A stretch of DNA of 64,000 bases from Sciurus carolinensis (GCF_902686445.1 NC_062232.1:93482932-93546931); one strand, 5' to 3'. Shown: positions 22,751 to 36,216, counted from the stretch's first letter. Translations and numbers: made by a program. Notes: generated by a model from the sequence alone, not told the origin.

Positions 22751-24774
22751 AGTTTCCCTATACTCCCTGGAGCTATGAACTTTGGGATACAACTGTTCTG
22801 TACTGTTTGACTTCCATGCATAGAGAGACAAGGACTGGGAATCTGAATTATCCGCAATAGAGGAAGGCACATGTTCAGGACTATGATTCTATGGAAGGAC
22901 TTCAGGTTCTATAAGTATCAAGGAGCAGGGGCTGCAAACAGGTTTCTAGTGTTGGATAAGAGTTTTATAAAGTATATTCTTCAGCTATATGTTTCAATGT
23001 ACCCCAGACGTGCCAAATCAGAAGAATTTTGGAGGTGAGATCCATAAATCTGCATTTTCAAAAAATGCTTAGGTTGAGTTGCCAGATTTAGAAAATAAAA
23101 ATACAAGATGTCCAATTAAATTTGACTTACAAATAATTTTATTACAAATATGTTTCCAATATTAAGAGAGACCTACTATTTTCATATGGGACCTTATTTG
23201 TTGTTTATCTGAAATTCAAATGTAAGTGGGTGTCTTGTATTTTATCTGCAGAGAACACCTGATTTAACTGTGAATCAGGTAACTCCTTGAAGTTACAGAA
23301 CTGATCCTTGGGAAGGGCTTGAGCTCTGGGCCAGCTGTCTGTCCAGGAACTTGTGTCAGGGAAACTGGATACAGATGCAGTTAATGGAAGGGGACTGTGA
23401 AGTGGGGACTTGATCACAGACAAAAAAAACAAAGTACCTAGATCACAAACTCCAAAGCAGAATCAGGGAAAGGCATGAGGTAAAAGCTGTTGACTTCAGT
23501 TTACCCAGACAGGATTATTTAAATTAGCCCCATGATCTGGATTTTTCCTAGAGCAACAGTTTTCAATAGATGGAAAGGAGACTTTTCCCCAAAATTAATG
23601 TTATAAGACTTTACCTATTGAGTTATAATAGAAGGGTTCAGGAGTGATTTTTTTTTCAAAAAATATCTAATATATTTCCAATACCAATCCCCTATACCCA
23701 TTTTGAGAGCCAATATCAGAAAGCTTTTGCCTACAAATAAAGCAAAATTCAATTAAGTCATTATAAAATATATGTGTTACCTCTACTCTGACTCAGCAAG
23801 TAATAGTTTTCTTCATTATTACCCAGACAGTCTTTGTTCACCCATATCCCATATCTCCATTAGTACAAAGAGCAAGTATCTCCATAACCCCTACAACCCT
23901 GCAGCCATTCCCTTTCATCATGGTTCTTGCCAGGGTGTCAGTATACCCTAGTGAGCAGTAATGTTTACTAGCTTAAGGAGACTGAATAGAGAGCTGGATC
24001 CATTTTCCTGACAGGGATATATTCTAAAATTTCCTCTGTTGTCATTATGTCAAGTGTGGGCTGTATTTACAGGTCTTGTTTTCCAGAGCCATGCACCCTC
24101 TATTGTAAGGCACTGTTATCAGACTAGCACAGTCAGGTTCTCCCTCCTCCCAACTGACTTATCACATTTTCATTATGACCCAGATGTCAGCACAGAAGAG
24201 TTTACTTTTTGATGGATTAAGAAACTACTTATTCTGATGAGACTTCAATTCTCAGTTCTGCAAGGATGAAAGGAACTTCTTTTCATGGGAAGGCCTAAAA
24301 GAACACTGGTGCCAAGATTCAGTTTAATTGCTGCTTCCCACCAATTGTGCTGAACACCAATCCAAGGTGTAGTGTCAATGGGATATTTCCTGGTCAATAA
24401 GAAAAGCCTTCTCTTAGCTGTTACCCCACCTTCACTCCAAGCACCATAAAAGCCCTTTAGAGAATGGACCAGAGTCAATGGCATCAGCTCATGATGTAGT
24501 GACATTCTAGGCATTCCAGAGATTCATTGATAGGAGAGAATAGAGGCCATGTAATAACCATACAGAAAAAACACATTACATACAGACAGATACAAACACA
24601 CACTCTTTTTATTTCAAAATGTGTGGCAAAACTGAGGTCTACAAAATGCATATTTGAAAAGCATATACCATGTACACAACTAAGGAATATTCCTCACAGT
24701 AATATGCTTTGGCATACCCCATGGCACTGTTTAGTTTATTTTGTATAAGAGTTATTGTTGTTGACTTATCTATC
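22751..24774. other. Mostly unassigned sequence
   Basis: A short MER5-like piece may lie near 23,000-23,060 (CAAATCAGAAGAATTTTGG, ATAAATCTGCATTTTC). The rest is unassigned. Frames at 23,205-23,432, 24,245-24,514 and 24,527-24,748 carry no domain. Confidence 0.35.
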
Positions 24775-24885
24775 CCCAAACCCCTCTGGACTGTAAACTG
24801 CTTGACGGTAGGGGTCATGACTTATTCATCTGTTATTCACTCACAGCACTCAGCATAAGACCTGATTTAGAGTAAACATTTTTAA
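24775..24885 (+). mobile_element. L2 3' end
   Basis: CTGGACTGTAAACTGCTTGACG near 24,786, GGGGTCATGACTTATTCATC, then CAGCACTCAGCATAAGACC and AGAGTAAACATTT follow the L2 3' consensus order. Confidence 0.55.
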
Positions 24886-25245
24886 AATGTTTACAGAAGA
24901 AAAATACAGTTAAAGAAGAAAGATGGGCAACAGACAAGGATGTGTGGGACAATTTTCAAATCTGGACCAAGGATCAGCAGTTGAATCCAAAGCAATTATA
25001 GACTAGAGTAAATGGCAACAAAAGAACATAAAAATGGGTGTGTAACACAGAATTAAAGGCCGCTGCTGCTAAAAGCACTGACTCTTCATTTGGGCCTGCA
25101 GATGCCCAGTGGGTAACTAAAAGGAGGAGATTAAGCTTGGAACCTCTGCTTGCATGTTTTTATCTGTCTTCAGATTCTGGTTTGGCTCTGCAGGTAGGAA
25201 TATTAATCATTTAAGGTGAGTTCATCTAAAAACTGGTAATGCAGG

Positions 25246-25372
25246 AGTTGGAGTTGTGGCTCAGTGGTAGAGCACTTGCCTAGCATGTGTGAGGCACTGG
25301 GTTCAATCCTCAGCACCACATAAGCATAAATAAATAAAAATAAAGGTATTATGGCCATCTACAACTAAAAAA
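25246..25372 (+). mobile_element. ID-variant SINE with CTACAACT tail
   Basis: GTTGGAGTTGTGGCTCAGTGG, TTGCCTAGCATGTGTGAGG, GGGTTCAATCCTCAGCACC, then (TAAA)n, a TAAAGGTATTATGGCC block and CTACAACTAAAAAAAAG. This variant tail is typical of squirrel SINEs and is shared by the L1 tail at 55.35 kb. Confidence 0.85.
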
Positions 25373-25479
25373 AAGTTTTAAAAACAGGTAACACAAGGTT
25401 TATTAGTCCTAAATTTACCTAACATATTTCATCCCCCTTCAAGACAAAGAACACAAAGATAAAAATAACTAAGTTATTG

Positions 25480-26100
25480 TCAATATTGAAAGGACATTCA
25501 ACTGCCAGACCCCTAGAGTGGCACCTAGAAATCTCCAGTCATTGGTCTAAAACTGTAGTCACATTGAATTCCAAGAACAGCATTCTTGCAGACAGATCAT
25601 CCTGTGATGACATCATCCTTAAGTGAGAACAATTACCCCATGACAAGAATTGAGGCTGACCTCCTAAACAGGAGCAGTTGTCTCAAGGAAGCCAAACTGC
25701 CCCTTTCCAAAATCATGGATCTGATAAATAAACAACCTGCATCCTGTGAAGCAAATGGAGATTATGACCTGCAAGCAAGAAGGACTTCTCTGGAGCCACC
25801 TCGCAGAACCAGAACTGAGATACTAATCAACCAAACCACAATTTGATCAAAATTATTTAATTATGCATATCTTTCACCTCTGTCCAATTTTCTCCTCTAT
25901 TTAACCTTGAAGTTCATGTCACTATCCTGAAGACAGGGCTGAGACGCTTGATTTCACTTTGCCTTCTCCGTATGTCCATATTGATTAAAGTTTCTTTCCT
26001 GCTTTTCACCATTATCTTTTACATTTTTTGTTTGATTTAGGTAGCCCGACCTTATTGGTCGGGACTCCCAGAGTCAACCCACATGCCTGGGGCTCTGATA
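25480..26100 (+). mobile_element. Putative ERV LTR (family not assigned)
   Basis: The 3' part looks like LTR sequence: GAAGACAGGGCTGAGACGC near 25,930, GATTAAAGTTTCTTTCCTGC near 25,983 (ATTAAA poly(A) signal), then a 7-bp stem hairpin CCCGACC/GGTCGGG at 26,045-26,063. The 86-codon frame at 25,586-25,846 falls inside and has no domain. Confidence 0.4.
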
Positions 26101-26990
26101 ACATGAAGAGTGCATATTTGGCCAGTATTTGAACTGCAAATGGTCTTTCCCTACCAGTAAGAATCTTGGGAAAATTTAAGTCACTCATGTGATCTGTCAT
26201 TGGGAAGATTTCTTTTAAATGGGAAGATATTAATGAAGACAAAGTGAAAAGGAAAATGTCATCTGACCATTTGCTTGGTTCCACACATGTGTTCATGCTA
26301 TTCTCTCCTCTTTCCTCTTATTCTTATGAAATGTTATCAATATTTTAAGGCACACTTCCATAGAGCTCCATGATGTTCTTGAAATTCATGTCTGGTGTCT
26401 GGTCTCAACCCAAATAAGTTCTGCATGAGAAAACCACAGACAATTAGGTTTTTGATGGCAATCATCATTTCCTGATACTTCAAGCACCTACAATAATGTT
26501 GAGCCCACCATAGAAGCTAAATAAATATTAGTTGATTGCCTGATTTATGGTGAATAGAAAATTAATCTCACAAAATGTTGGATACGAGTCCTCTCCTGTT
26601 TTAATTCTGCTTCATTAAATACAAAGCTAGGTCCATCTCATGTCAAATAGGATGCTACCTTTGGGATTGTTTTTCATTGTATGGTGGAACAGTAAGTCCA
26701 TAAGAACAGAAATTATGTCTACCTCTGGTGCAGGAAGTTGATAGAATGATATAAAACTCATCAGTGAGATGACTGATGGTTCATATTTTCTATTTAATCA
26801 AGAAAAAAGGAGTAGAAACTATGCAAGAAACTATATTCCCTATCCCTTTATTTTTAAATAACAGTACCAGGAATCTGACTTATTTCAAAAAATAGTCAAA
26901 GGTCACACAGGGATGAAGTGTTAAAGGATGACAAAAGAAGTAAAGAGAGTAAGACATGCTCCAAGAGCAAGTAACCAAAAGTAGGGATAA
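26101..26990. other. Unassigned sequence
   Basis: No recognised gene or repeat; AATAATGTTGAGCCCACC near 26,492 may be a trace of an L2 3' end. Confidence 0.35.
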
Positions 26991-27003
26991 AGAATCCTAC
27001 AAA

Positions 27004-27094
27004 GGGGCTGGGGAGATAGCTCAGTCGGTAGAGTGCTTTCTTTGCAAGCACAAGGCCCTGGATTCGATCCCCAGCACTGAAAAAAAAAAAAAAA
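27004..27094 (+). mobile_element. ID-type SINE, young
   Basis: GGGCTGGGGAGATAGCTCAG to CCCCAGCACTG plus a 17-base A tail. Box A and box B match a tRNA-type pol III promoter. A perfect 15-bp duplication starting AGAATCCTAC lies at 26,991-27,005 and 27,095-27,109 (the first overlaps the G-run at the SINE start). Confidence 0.93.
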
Positions 27095-27109
27095 AGAATC
27101 CTACAAAGG

Positions 27110-28685
27110 AAGTGAAAACCAGAGGATAAAATTTGTGTAGAGAAGGATAAAAATATCTTGCCATATTAAAAACTTGAGACATCTAGGGATGGAATGAATA
27201 GATTTGTTACACTATTCAACTAAAGAGAAAATTGTTGGTTGAAAGAAATAAGAAGTCCTAAGAGAGAGTGAGATGAAACTACTCTGAGATTTGGATGTTT
27301 CAGGGAAAAGAACACAAGTCCCAGAATTTTCTACTTGCCCAATATAGGACAATTATGGTAGGTAATCATCTATGATCCTACAACCTCTCCAGTGATGCCT
27401 GTCTTCCAATATTCACATGCTTCTGTAAATCCCTTCCCCTCTACTCTCCATTTTTGTGACCTGGATCTGGCGATTTGCTTCTAACTAACAGAAAACAGAA
27501 AAAAAAAAGTGATATCATTTCTGAGATTTGTTTATGAAAGATTGTAACTTCATTTTTCCTATCTACCTCATTTCTATTACTCTCTTTCACTTGCTCACAT
27601 TGATGAAACCATTCTCCATGTTGTGAACTCTTCTGTGGGGAGTTCCATGTGGCAAAGAACAGAGGGCATCCTCTGCCCAAAAGACAGTGAGGAACAGAGA
27701 CCTTCACTCCACTGGATCTCAAGGAATTGAATCCTGCTAACAATCACTGAGAAAGTTTGGAAGAGAAATATACCCCAGGAAAGCCTGGAGGTGACTGTGG
27801 TCCTGGCCCTCCCTCACCTTGTTTGCAGATTTGTGAGGAAACTATGAGCCAGCCAACCAAGCTAGTCCATCCACAGATTTCTGACCCTCCAACACCATGC
27901 AGTGATAATCATGTAATGTTGTAAGCCACTAACACTTAGAATACCTTGTTATACATGGTGGACAATGGTACAATAGGGTAAACAGCCTGCGGGCTCATGT
28001 CTAGCAAGGGTAAATACTGTGAGTGCTGGATAACATTTTGAAAATACAAGTTGCAGCAACTACTATTACAGTGCTGATCATTACAAGGCAGCAGGAAAGG
28101 GGATTATTTTAGAAATGTCTTAGAAAAGTCCCTTGTCCTATTACTAAGAACACATAATGGAAACAGTACCAAGGACACAGAGACCAAAATTTCAACTAAG
28201 GGCCAGAGGTCAGAAACTCAAAGGAATTGGCAGCCTGGGTGAGTCTCATGGTCTAGTCAGGACAGGCATCTATCTTTACCAGAGACCCAAGGGAACAGAA
28301 ATTTCTATGACCTTTTTTTTTCAAGTTTTCACTTGAACAATGAGAACTTGGATGGGAAGGGGAATTAGCTTCCAAGATATGCTGTGTGAGTGATAAAGGA
28401 ATTCAATCAGGAGGTGAATGTAGAATATTAACCAGAGAAGGATGATGAGAAGAAGGCAAAGTGCCTGCCAATAGATGCTGAGCCTGCTCTTTGTTTCCTG
28501 AAATAAGGATTGAGGGATGATGTGGGGCAGGATGAAGGTCAGAGTTCAGACATCAAACATGTACTTCCATTACCTACGCTGTAACTGCCCTTAGCTCTAA
28601 GCTTTCTGATCTGTCCAAATGGGGAGTGAAGACAGATGGGAGATATTGGTGAAACTTGGGTTCTTAATGAAGCATTTCCTCAGTC
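27110..28685. other. Unassigned sequence
   Basis: About 1.6 kb with no gene or repeat I can name. The frame at 27,441-27,743 has no domain. Confidence 0.4.
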
Positions 28686-28689
28686 TTTT

Positions 28690-28842
28690 GTTTTTGTACC
28701 AGGGATTGAACCATTGAACTCAGGGGTGCACAACCACTGAGCCACATCCCTAGCTCTTTAAAGAAAAGTTTTTCCTTTGAGATAGGCTCTCACTAAGTTG
28801 CTGAGGCTAACTTTAAACTCGAGATCCTCCTGCCTCAGTCTA
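28690..28842 (-). mobile_element. MEN-type SINE, truncated
   Basis: Antisense: TTGTACCAGGGATTGAACC, CACTAAGTTGCTGAGGC, GAGATCCTCCTGCCTCAGTC, ending before the usual GGGATTACAGG end. Confidence 0.8.
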
Positions 28843-29009
28843 CAAGTCTTGTTTTGTTATTTTCCAATCTTTTGGGAGCAATAATGACATAGTGCTTTAT
28901 GCACATCATTAGAGACCCTGGAACAGTTCTAGTTCTCTCCTGATCCTAGCCCTCACTTTAGTAACATTTTCCCACTGTCATTTGTGCCCTTCCACCATGC
29001 CAGGAAATA

Positions 29010-29190
29010 ATTATCCAGTATATTTCATCATTTGAACCTCACAACAATATGTGGATAAAATAGTTATTGTTATTTTTACTTTATGAGTGAAGAAACACAT
29101 TTAGGGAAGTTCATCAATTGGTATAAAGGCACTACTTGGTGGCAGAGCTGATGGGAAAACTGGGACTTTGGACCTCTAATGCAATACTTT
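29010..29190 (-). mobile_element. MIR SINE
   Basis: Antisense MIR: CATTTGAACCTCACAACAATATG near 29,029, TACTTTATGAGTGAAGAAAC near 29,077, GGCAGAGCTGATGGGAAAAC near 29,141. Confidence 0.75.
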
Positions 29191-29194
29191 CTTA

Positions 29195-30425
29195 AAAATT
29201 ATTTCATGCTGCTTCAAAAAAATACTTTGAGAAGAAAGTGTTAGAAATGTCAATGCTCATTATTGTATGATTATACAGACTTTCCAAAAATGAAAGGTTT
29301 GTTTTTCCTTTCTGACCTAGGTAATGACAGAGATGGTTTCATGTATACAATGCAAATAAACCCTAAATGCAGGTATTCTTTTACATTGGATGACTTCCAG
29401 AGGCCCTTTCATTATATCTCTGCTTTTGAAAGCATTTTCCAAATGGTGATCCACAGGATATCAAAAGGTGTTCCTTCAAGGAAATGTGCTGTGCTTACAT
29501 GATTGTGACATGATGGGTCGAACAAAGATAAGTAAGTTTCATAACCAAAAGACTTCTTAGAGCTTTTAACAAGAGCATATGAAAGGAAATCCACAAGATG
29601 AGATTTATAATATGCAGCTTTAGCAAAGTTTTCTTTTTATAATGGAATGCATTTTTATCAGTGTCTTGTGGTACTAGTATATATCAAAATATAATTTGGG
29701 AAATGTTGGCCTATAAATTACATAAAATGTGTTTTATAAGTTTATTAACATATACATCTTCAGTTCTATAAAACATGAAGGAAAAACAATTTGCACCAAA
29801 CACATGTAGATCTCTTCTGTGCTGTGGTTTGCTGGGACTGGTAGAAGAAATTTCCCATTGGACCTATGTTGGAAATGCTTATTATAGTTCCATGTATAAG
29901 GAACAGCATTTCTCCCCCAACTTCTAGTGAAACAGTGCAGTTAGGGAAAATGAACCAAACATGTAAGTTATCTCCACTGAGCTGTCATCTATGTAAACTA
30001 GAAGGTTTTCTGAGCCTTCTGTGCATACCCTAAATACGGTTAGGTTATGTGGCATTATTCAACCCAATAGCCCAAGGAATAGCCAGTTTTATCCCTGCTC
30101 TTATCTTTTAAAAGAGAAGGTATAATTCCTAAAAGCAATTGCCCCCACTTGTTTTCCATACTTAGGATGGAAACTCTGATTTAAAAGTGAAATCTCCCAG
30201 AATATTAGAGCTCAAGAAGACCCTGGAAAGCATCTAGCACTGTTATGGCTCAATTTGATCCTAGGAGGAATTGGTTTTACAACTCCAGGGTAAGAGTGTA
30301 TGCTTTGCAGGAGAGAGACAGACTTGGACGTTGGATCACAAAACTTCTTCCTCTGAATTTTGTTCTGCAGCTAGGAGACAAAGACTACTCCAAATGTGAA
30401 AATGAAATGTTTAGACTAGAAAAGT
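29195..30425. other. Unassigned sequence
   Basis: A stretch at about 29,430-29,580 may be an old DNA transposon remnant, not assigned. Frames at 29,263-29,502 and 30,245-30,427 carry no domain. Confidence 0.35.
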
Positions 30426-30427
30426 GA

Positions 30428-30602
30428 TATTTAAATACCTGCTGGTAGACCCAAAGTGGTAATTAAATGGTTACATCAAAATCACTTGGGAGGACTGTTT
30501 AAAAATACACATTCATGGTTCCCCCTGCCAAACACATTGAATCAGAATCCAAATTAACAAACTCTTCAAGTGATCCCAATGTACCCCCAGGGTTGAGATC
30601 CA
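30428..30602 (+). mobile_element. MER5-like DNA transposon remnant (hAT/Charlie)
   Basis: ATCAAAATCACTTGGGAGGAC near 30,475, CATTGAATCAGAATCC near 30,535 and a near-complementary end AGTGATCCCAATGTACCC near 30,569 fit the palindromic MER5 layout. Confidence 0.65.
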
Positions 30603-31794
30603 TTTAATCAGATAATCTGTAAGATCTCTTCCAGACCTAACAGTCACAGTTTCCTTTACTTAAAAATAAGAGACATAGATCCACCATCTACCATGTGCTG
30701 CATGCTCTCTTAGACTTTCAGTCTTTCTCAATCAAGATTCCTCACCTGAACCACAGGACCCAAAAATGATTTATTTGGCTATTTTTTCAATTTTTCCAAG
30801 GATGGTACATAATGAACAGCATTATAGATGCATAGGAAAGAAGTGAGTGTGTTATATACAACAGTTGACTTAGGGCCTTAGGGCTTAGTTCTCTCTGGAG
30901 TTGATAAAGGTTACAAGTAGAGAACAATTTATATAAAACAGGTGTACTCTAAAATACAACATATGTAGACTATAGATAGTTCCACTACAAAATGGTGCCT
31001 TTGGCTACCTGGCCCCTGAGTGACTATGTGAAGCAGTCCCCTTTCATCCCTGCCCCCTACATCAGAAATTTACAGTGGTCAGTAAAAAAAATCATTGTTG
31101 TTATTTGGGGTTAGTTTGTGATCACAGCGCAACTTAATCTATCTTGAGTAAGGAAGTCACATTTAAAAATTGAACTTCATTCAACCATATAGGTACTGAA
31201 GAGTTTTGGGGAGGATCAACTATACGTTTTCCAAAGATCACTCTGATCACAGGATTGTAAGTAAGTTAGCAGAGGGCAGGAGTAAATGTCAGAAGATAAA
31301 CTTGTTGATTAAATGATTATTGAATTAGTGTCTTCAATTGGCAAATAATCATTTTTAAACTCCTATGTGGCAGGCACTGTGATAGGTGTTGCAGATATAA
31401 AGATAAAGTATACAATTATAGATTGCTTTAAATACCATGAAAAAATCCAGGGTGCTGCAAAAGAGAAAAGCAAGTAATACAGTATTAAATTATATTGAAG
31501 CATGCAATGTGATAGAAATATAATGCAAGCCACATATATAAGTTTTAAAGAAACATTCTAGCTGTTGTGGGCAGAATGGAAAGACAAAATGACTGAGCCC
31601 ATCCAGTTTAAGAAATCTAGTCAAATAGATCAAGAGAAAATGATGGGTCAAGTAAGAGGCACATCCTAGCCTATTTATTTTAGAGAACTGATTCACCAGC
31701 AGAAAGCCCTTAAGTGGTGAAGAATGGTCCTGGGAGCCCTGTGCAAAGGTTCTCAGAGAAAATGAGAGCAGCTGATAAACTTGATTCCAATTTG
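30603..31794. other. Mostly unassigned; possible L2 near 31,340-31,440
   Basis: CTCCTATGTGGCAGGCACTG near 31,361 is typical of L2 3' text. Remaining sequence unassigned. Confidence 0.4.
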
Positions 31795-31807
31795 GGTATA
31801 TTCAATT

Positions 31808-31866
31808 ATTTTTGTAACAGGGATTGACCTCAGGAGTTCTTAATCACTGACTCACATCCCCAACCC

Positions 31867-31907
<41 letters not shown>

Positions 31908-32077
31908 CATATATATGTATATATGTATATATATGTATTTAATTTAGAGACAGCATCTCACTAAATTGCTTAGGGCCTCACTAAGTTGCTGAGGCTGGCT
32001 TTCAACTCTTAATCTTCCTGCTTCAGCCTCCAGAACTGCTGGGATTACTAGTGTGTGCCACTGGTACAGACCTGGTA
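31808..32077 (-). mobile_element. MEN-type SINE carrying an internal microsatellite
   Basis: Antisense MEN: ATTGACCTCAGGAGTTC, then a (TG)n(TA)n array where the A-rich linker would be, then CTCACTAAATTGCTTAGGG and CTGGGATTACTAGTGTGTGC. Perfect 13-bp target duplication GGTATATTCAATT at 31,795-31,807 and 32,078-32,090. Confidence 0.9.
31872..31935. repeat. (TG)n followed by imperfect (TA)n microsatellite
   Basis: About 16 uninterrupted TG units to 31,904, then an interrupted TA/TATG stretch. It grew inside the linker of the surrounding SINE. Confidence 0.9.
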
Positions 32078-32090
32078 GGTATATTCAATT

Positions 32091-33669
32091 TTTAATACTC
32101 AGAAAACTGAATGCTTAAATAGTGCACATTTAATTGTATGTAAGTTAAACCTGAATAGGTTAAAACAATTGTATTCGGACAATTTGTCTTAACCAATAGC
32201 ATTTTCTGAACATAATTGTGTTCTACTGAAATTTTAATATAAAAAATTTAACTTGGGTAAGACCCAAGTTTGCTAAAGGGATATCAATTATTTAGAAAGA
32301 TGATGATAATGCATGAAATGATTCTTTCCTTTCTGCCTGTTTACATGTTCACTAGGGATTTTGCAACTAAAACCTGTGTAACTCAACCTTTCTATGATTA
32401 AAGTACTGTTTTCCAGATATGCAGATGACTGCCAGGCTGTCAATCATCCATAAAGAATGGGGGAAATTTTTCAACTAGTATTAAGAAGAAGAGAAATAGG
32501 CTTTGCAAATGTGCACCAAACATGAGTGAATGCATGTGTGTGTGCATGCACACATGCACACACACATGCATACATGGCCTATGTCCTAACCCATATGACA
32601 AGAAAGCTCCAGTTTTGTTCATGATCACAAAACCACTTCATCTATATACCAAGTGGCCATTTGTGCTTGCAACCTTCTACCCACCCCTATTCCACTTTCA
32701 TCACAATCATGATTTCCACTTTCTCTCATCATTGTGGGATTTCCTTTCTAAAGGGAAACAACTTTATGTCAGAAAAAAACTCCAACAGGAAACTGCTCAG
32801 AGATAGTCCCTGGGTTCAGCCAGTCTCTGAGCTACAATATTCATACTGGGAATCAGAGGCAATCATGGCAGATCTACAAAGTAAGAATGAAGTAGTGGGA
32901 TGTAAACTAAGCCATGAGCCATACACAAACAACAGGCCAAATCCCAAATTGCAGAGAATCACTGGATCCTTGTAGCTACTATTCAATTTCTTCCTCCAGA
33001 ATGAAAGCATTTTGTAAAAAGAACTGAATCTGAAGATTTTATTAGTGTCCTCCACTGCTTTTCCCTTTTCTTTTCCTCAACCCTTACATTGTTTCCTCAG
33101 CAATATGCTACATAATCTCATTGGGTTATCTCATTCATTCCTACAGCCTTGAGTATTACAAGTAAGCTAAAGATTCCTGAATCATTATGTGTTACTCAAT
33201 TGTTTTTCATAAGTATCAGGCGCAAATACCAAAAAGCTTATTAAGCAATTGTGTCTAGATATCCACAAAAAAATCAAACTTAACAATTCTAAAATTAAAC
33301 CCTTGATATTTTCTCTTAAATCTTGTTTCAAATCTGTTTTCCCTTTTGAATGATTTCTCTGTATAACAATGACAGCAACCAGTCACTAAAGTTAGAAAGC
33401 TAGGATTCTTTTAAACATCAACTTATTTTTCCTTCTCCTCATTCCCTAAAACTCCGCCAAACATTTTCTACATCTTATCAATTCTGTTTTAAATGCCCTT
33501 ATTCTCTTTCCCTTATACTCATCCTTAGCATTACTGCCCAAGTTTAGACCATTAATATCTTTGCATCTGTTAAATCATCTCCAGAGTTAGTTAGTCCTTC
33601 ATTACATCATCCACAAAATTGTTTTAGTGATTCATTTAAATATGTCTTTGTTCACTCATTTCCCCCCCC
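32091..33669. other. Mostly unassigned sequence
   Basis: A short alternating TG/CA stretch lies at 32,533-32,570. No gene or assignable repeat otherwise. Overlapping frames at 32,440-33,055 on both strands have no domain. Confidence 0.35.
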
Positions 33670-33790
33670 CTTCCTCTCTCTCATTATACTGTGAGCTATT
33701 CAAGAGCAGAGACCACATCTCATTTAATTTTATATCACAAGTACCTTGCATAGTGTTTGGCACAGAATAAGCCAGCTGAATGAATGGATG
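33670..33790 (-). mobile_element. L2 3' region
   Basis: TATACTGTGAGCTATTCAAGAG near 33,685, CAGAGACCACATCTCATTT, GCATAGTGTTTGGCACAG and TGAATGAATGGATG follow L2 3' order on the + strand text; orientation is uncertain. A run of 10 C precedes it at 33,661-33,670. Confidence 0.5.
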
Positions 33791-36157
33791 CATTGCAGGG
33801 AGAAGGGAAGTGGAGTGATCATTCCTTATCCAACTCCTATTTTTGAAAGATGCTCAAGGTTCAATGGAGGATAAGACAGAACTGGATTCATTTCTTTCTT
33901 CACAGGGTCAAATCATCACCATACTTGGACAGTTGATTTTCCTAATATCTCTTGTCTTTGTGCCTTTTTCCCCACTCAGTGACAGTCCCACTATCACTGG
34001 ACTTTGAATTTCTATCTCACTTTGCAATGATGTGCTTAAGTGATTGTCCCTCCCAGGTACACCTCCAAGTTCTGCAAGGGTAAAGATCAATAGCATGTCT
34101 TATTCCCCTCTGTATTCTTAGTGCCTCACCTAGGGCTTTTCAGAAAATAAGGTCAATGAAAGTTAAATGAATGGATGAAATATGCAGCTCAGCTGCAACT
34201 CTTCTGTGGCTGAGAAGGGCCATGGTCATTACTCATGCAGTCATTCCTCCCCTCTCTGTAGGCACACTGTAAACCTTGGAAAAGCTCCATCTTCAGAACC
34301 TTGGATAGAACCTTTCTATCTGACATCTGCTGATAGAATTTCATGGAGTGGAGCTTGGTATAGAGGCCCATGTATGCTGGCAATCCCTCTGAATCATTTC
34401 AGTATATTTCCCATATCTAGCTGACTAGATGTATGGTAAATGTTGGGTATAGCTGACAGTAGCCCCAAGCTGATCTGTTCAGTCTTCTTTGTTTAGCATT
34501 CATCACAAACAGAACTCTTCCAAATAGAATCAAATAGGGCATCACTTTTTATTTAGCTATGTTAAACATGTGACATCACCATTTTCTCTCTGAGGACATA
34601 AATTTCTCTCCACCAACGCAATTACCCTTGCTTGGTCCTTTGAGATGAAGATCCCATAATAGGCACTCAGTAAACATTGGGTGATTGGAGAGAATGTTCA
34701 GAAGAAACCTCCATGCCCACCACATTACTTGCTGTATGGATTTTTCCTCAGGAGTACTAGGTGATAAAAGGGGCTAGAAAGGAGCCTCATCTTCCACAAA
34801 CTACCTTTTACCTCTTTTTTTTTCTCCCTTTCCCACGTTCCCCCAAATCTGCAAACCACAAATATCACATTTTTAATTCCTATTTTGGGAGCACAGCTAA
34901 CAGATTGCAATTCAAGTGAAGGCCTTTGTAAGTTGGAGGGACTCCTGAATTTTAAAGCAGGAGATTCTTTTTAGAACCACCTATGTGTAAATGACAATAT
35001 GGAGAAATGTGTCATCATCTAATTTCCAGGTTAAGGGAAAATCCAGTGTTTTCCACCAAACAGAGCTTAAAAATAACCCCAACCATAGATACAAAAGAAA
35101 GTTAAAGCTATAAATTATATGGAAGACAACATATGTTAGGCTATGCTTAAGAAATTATGGAGTCCAATTTCCTGACTTCATATAGGCACCAATTATCCTG
35201 TTTCCATGTGTCCTAACCAGAACTGAACTTCCCTCTGTTGAGGGTAAATGTGACATTTCTAAACTATATATGGAGTCTTACCTGCTTTTAATACACTTTT
35301 TGAGGGACTAGTATACATTAGCCCTATCAACCAGAGTGCTCAAACAAGTAAGAAATTTTTAGGCCTGTTTTCCTAAGGCCCTCCAGTCCTATTCACTAGT
35401 TTCAGGCTCTCTTTTAAGTGATTTCCTGGGTATTTAAAAAGTACTACATTCTTTTTCTTATGATTTTGCCAGTGGTCATTTTTTTAACATCAAAAGACCA
35501 ACAATACTTTGTCTTTAACAAAGACTTTTATGTTTTGAAGATCCTAACCTCACTCAAGAACAGAACACACCTGAAAGAGAAGAGTATCTCTTAGCTGGGG
35601 AGATCTTTGAGAGACTCCAGGAATGGAGGCCATGATAGAAAAGTAGACTTGAAAGTAGCTTCCTTCCAGGCTGTAGAAAAAATAAATTGCCAGTTCTCTT
35701 ACTTGAGAATGTTAAAATAAGAAATGCACAGTCTTATTTCAAACTATACACACATACGCACACTCAAAAAAATAGGTGCTGTGAGTTACAGAAATAAATA
35801 AGATGTCATCTTGCTCTCAAGAGGTTGGCAGGCAAGTGGGTTTTCCATGGTTGCTAAAGCTCGGCATTATCTGACCTGACTCTTCCAACTCATTCTAGAT
35901 CATACTTTTCACTGTGCACTAGGTACTCCCATCTTCTTTCTGTGCACTGAACACAGTAAGCTTATTCTTTCCTTAATGCCTTTACATTTTATCTTTCCTT
36001 TCCTGGAATATCATTACCCTCAATCTTTCCCTAATTGGTCCCTTTGTATTATCACCAGCTCAGAAAGACCTTCCATAAACATCTTACCTAAAGTTGTTCT
36101 TCCCCATTATTCTTTTACTCAGTGTCCTGTTTGTTATCTTAAGAAACTAATTATAGG
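33791..36157. other. Mostly unassigned sequence
   Basis: Possible further L2 traces at about 34,040-34,180, 34,630-34,690 and 35,900-36,140. No gene recognised; frames in this stretch have no domain. Confidence 0.35.
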
Positions 36158-36216
36158 ATTGGGGATGTGGTTCAGCACTCAAAACTTGCCTAGCTATGAG
36201 GGTGGGTGCTGAGTCT
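36158..36216 (+). mobile_element. ID-type SINE remnant
   Basis: GGATTGGGGATGTGGTTCAG, ACTTGCCTAGCTATGAGG, truncated before box B. Old and diverged. Confidence 0.6.

Noticed and set aside
25586..25846. 86-codon frame as a small gene
   Set aside because: It lies in a putative LTR, has no domain and no supporting context.
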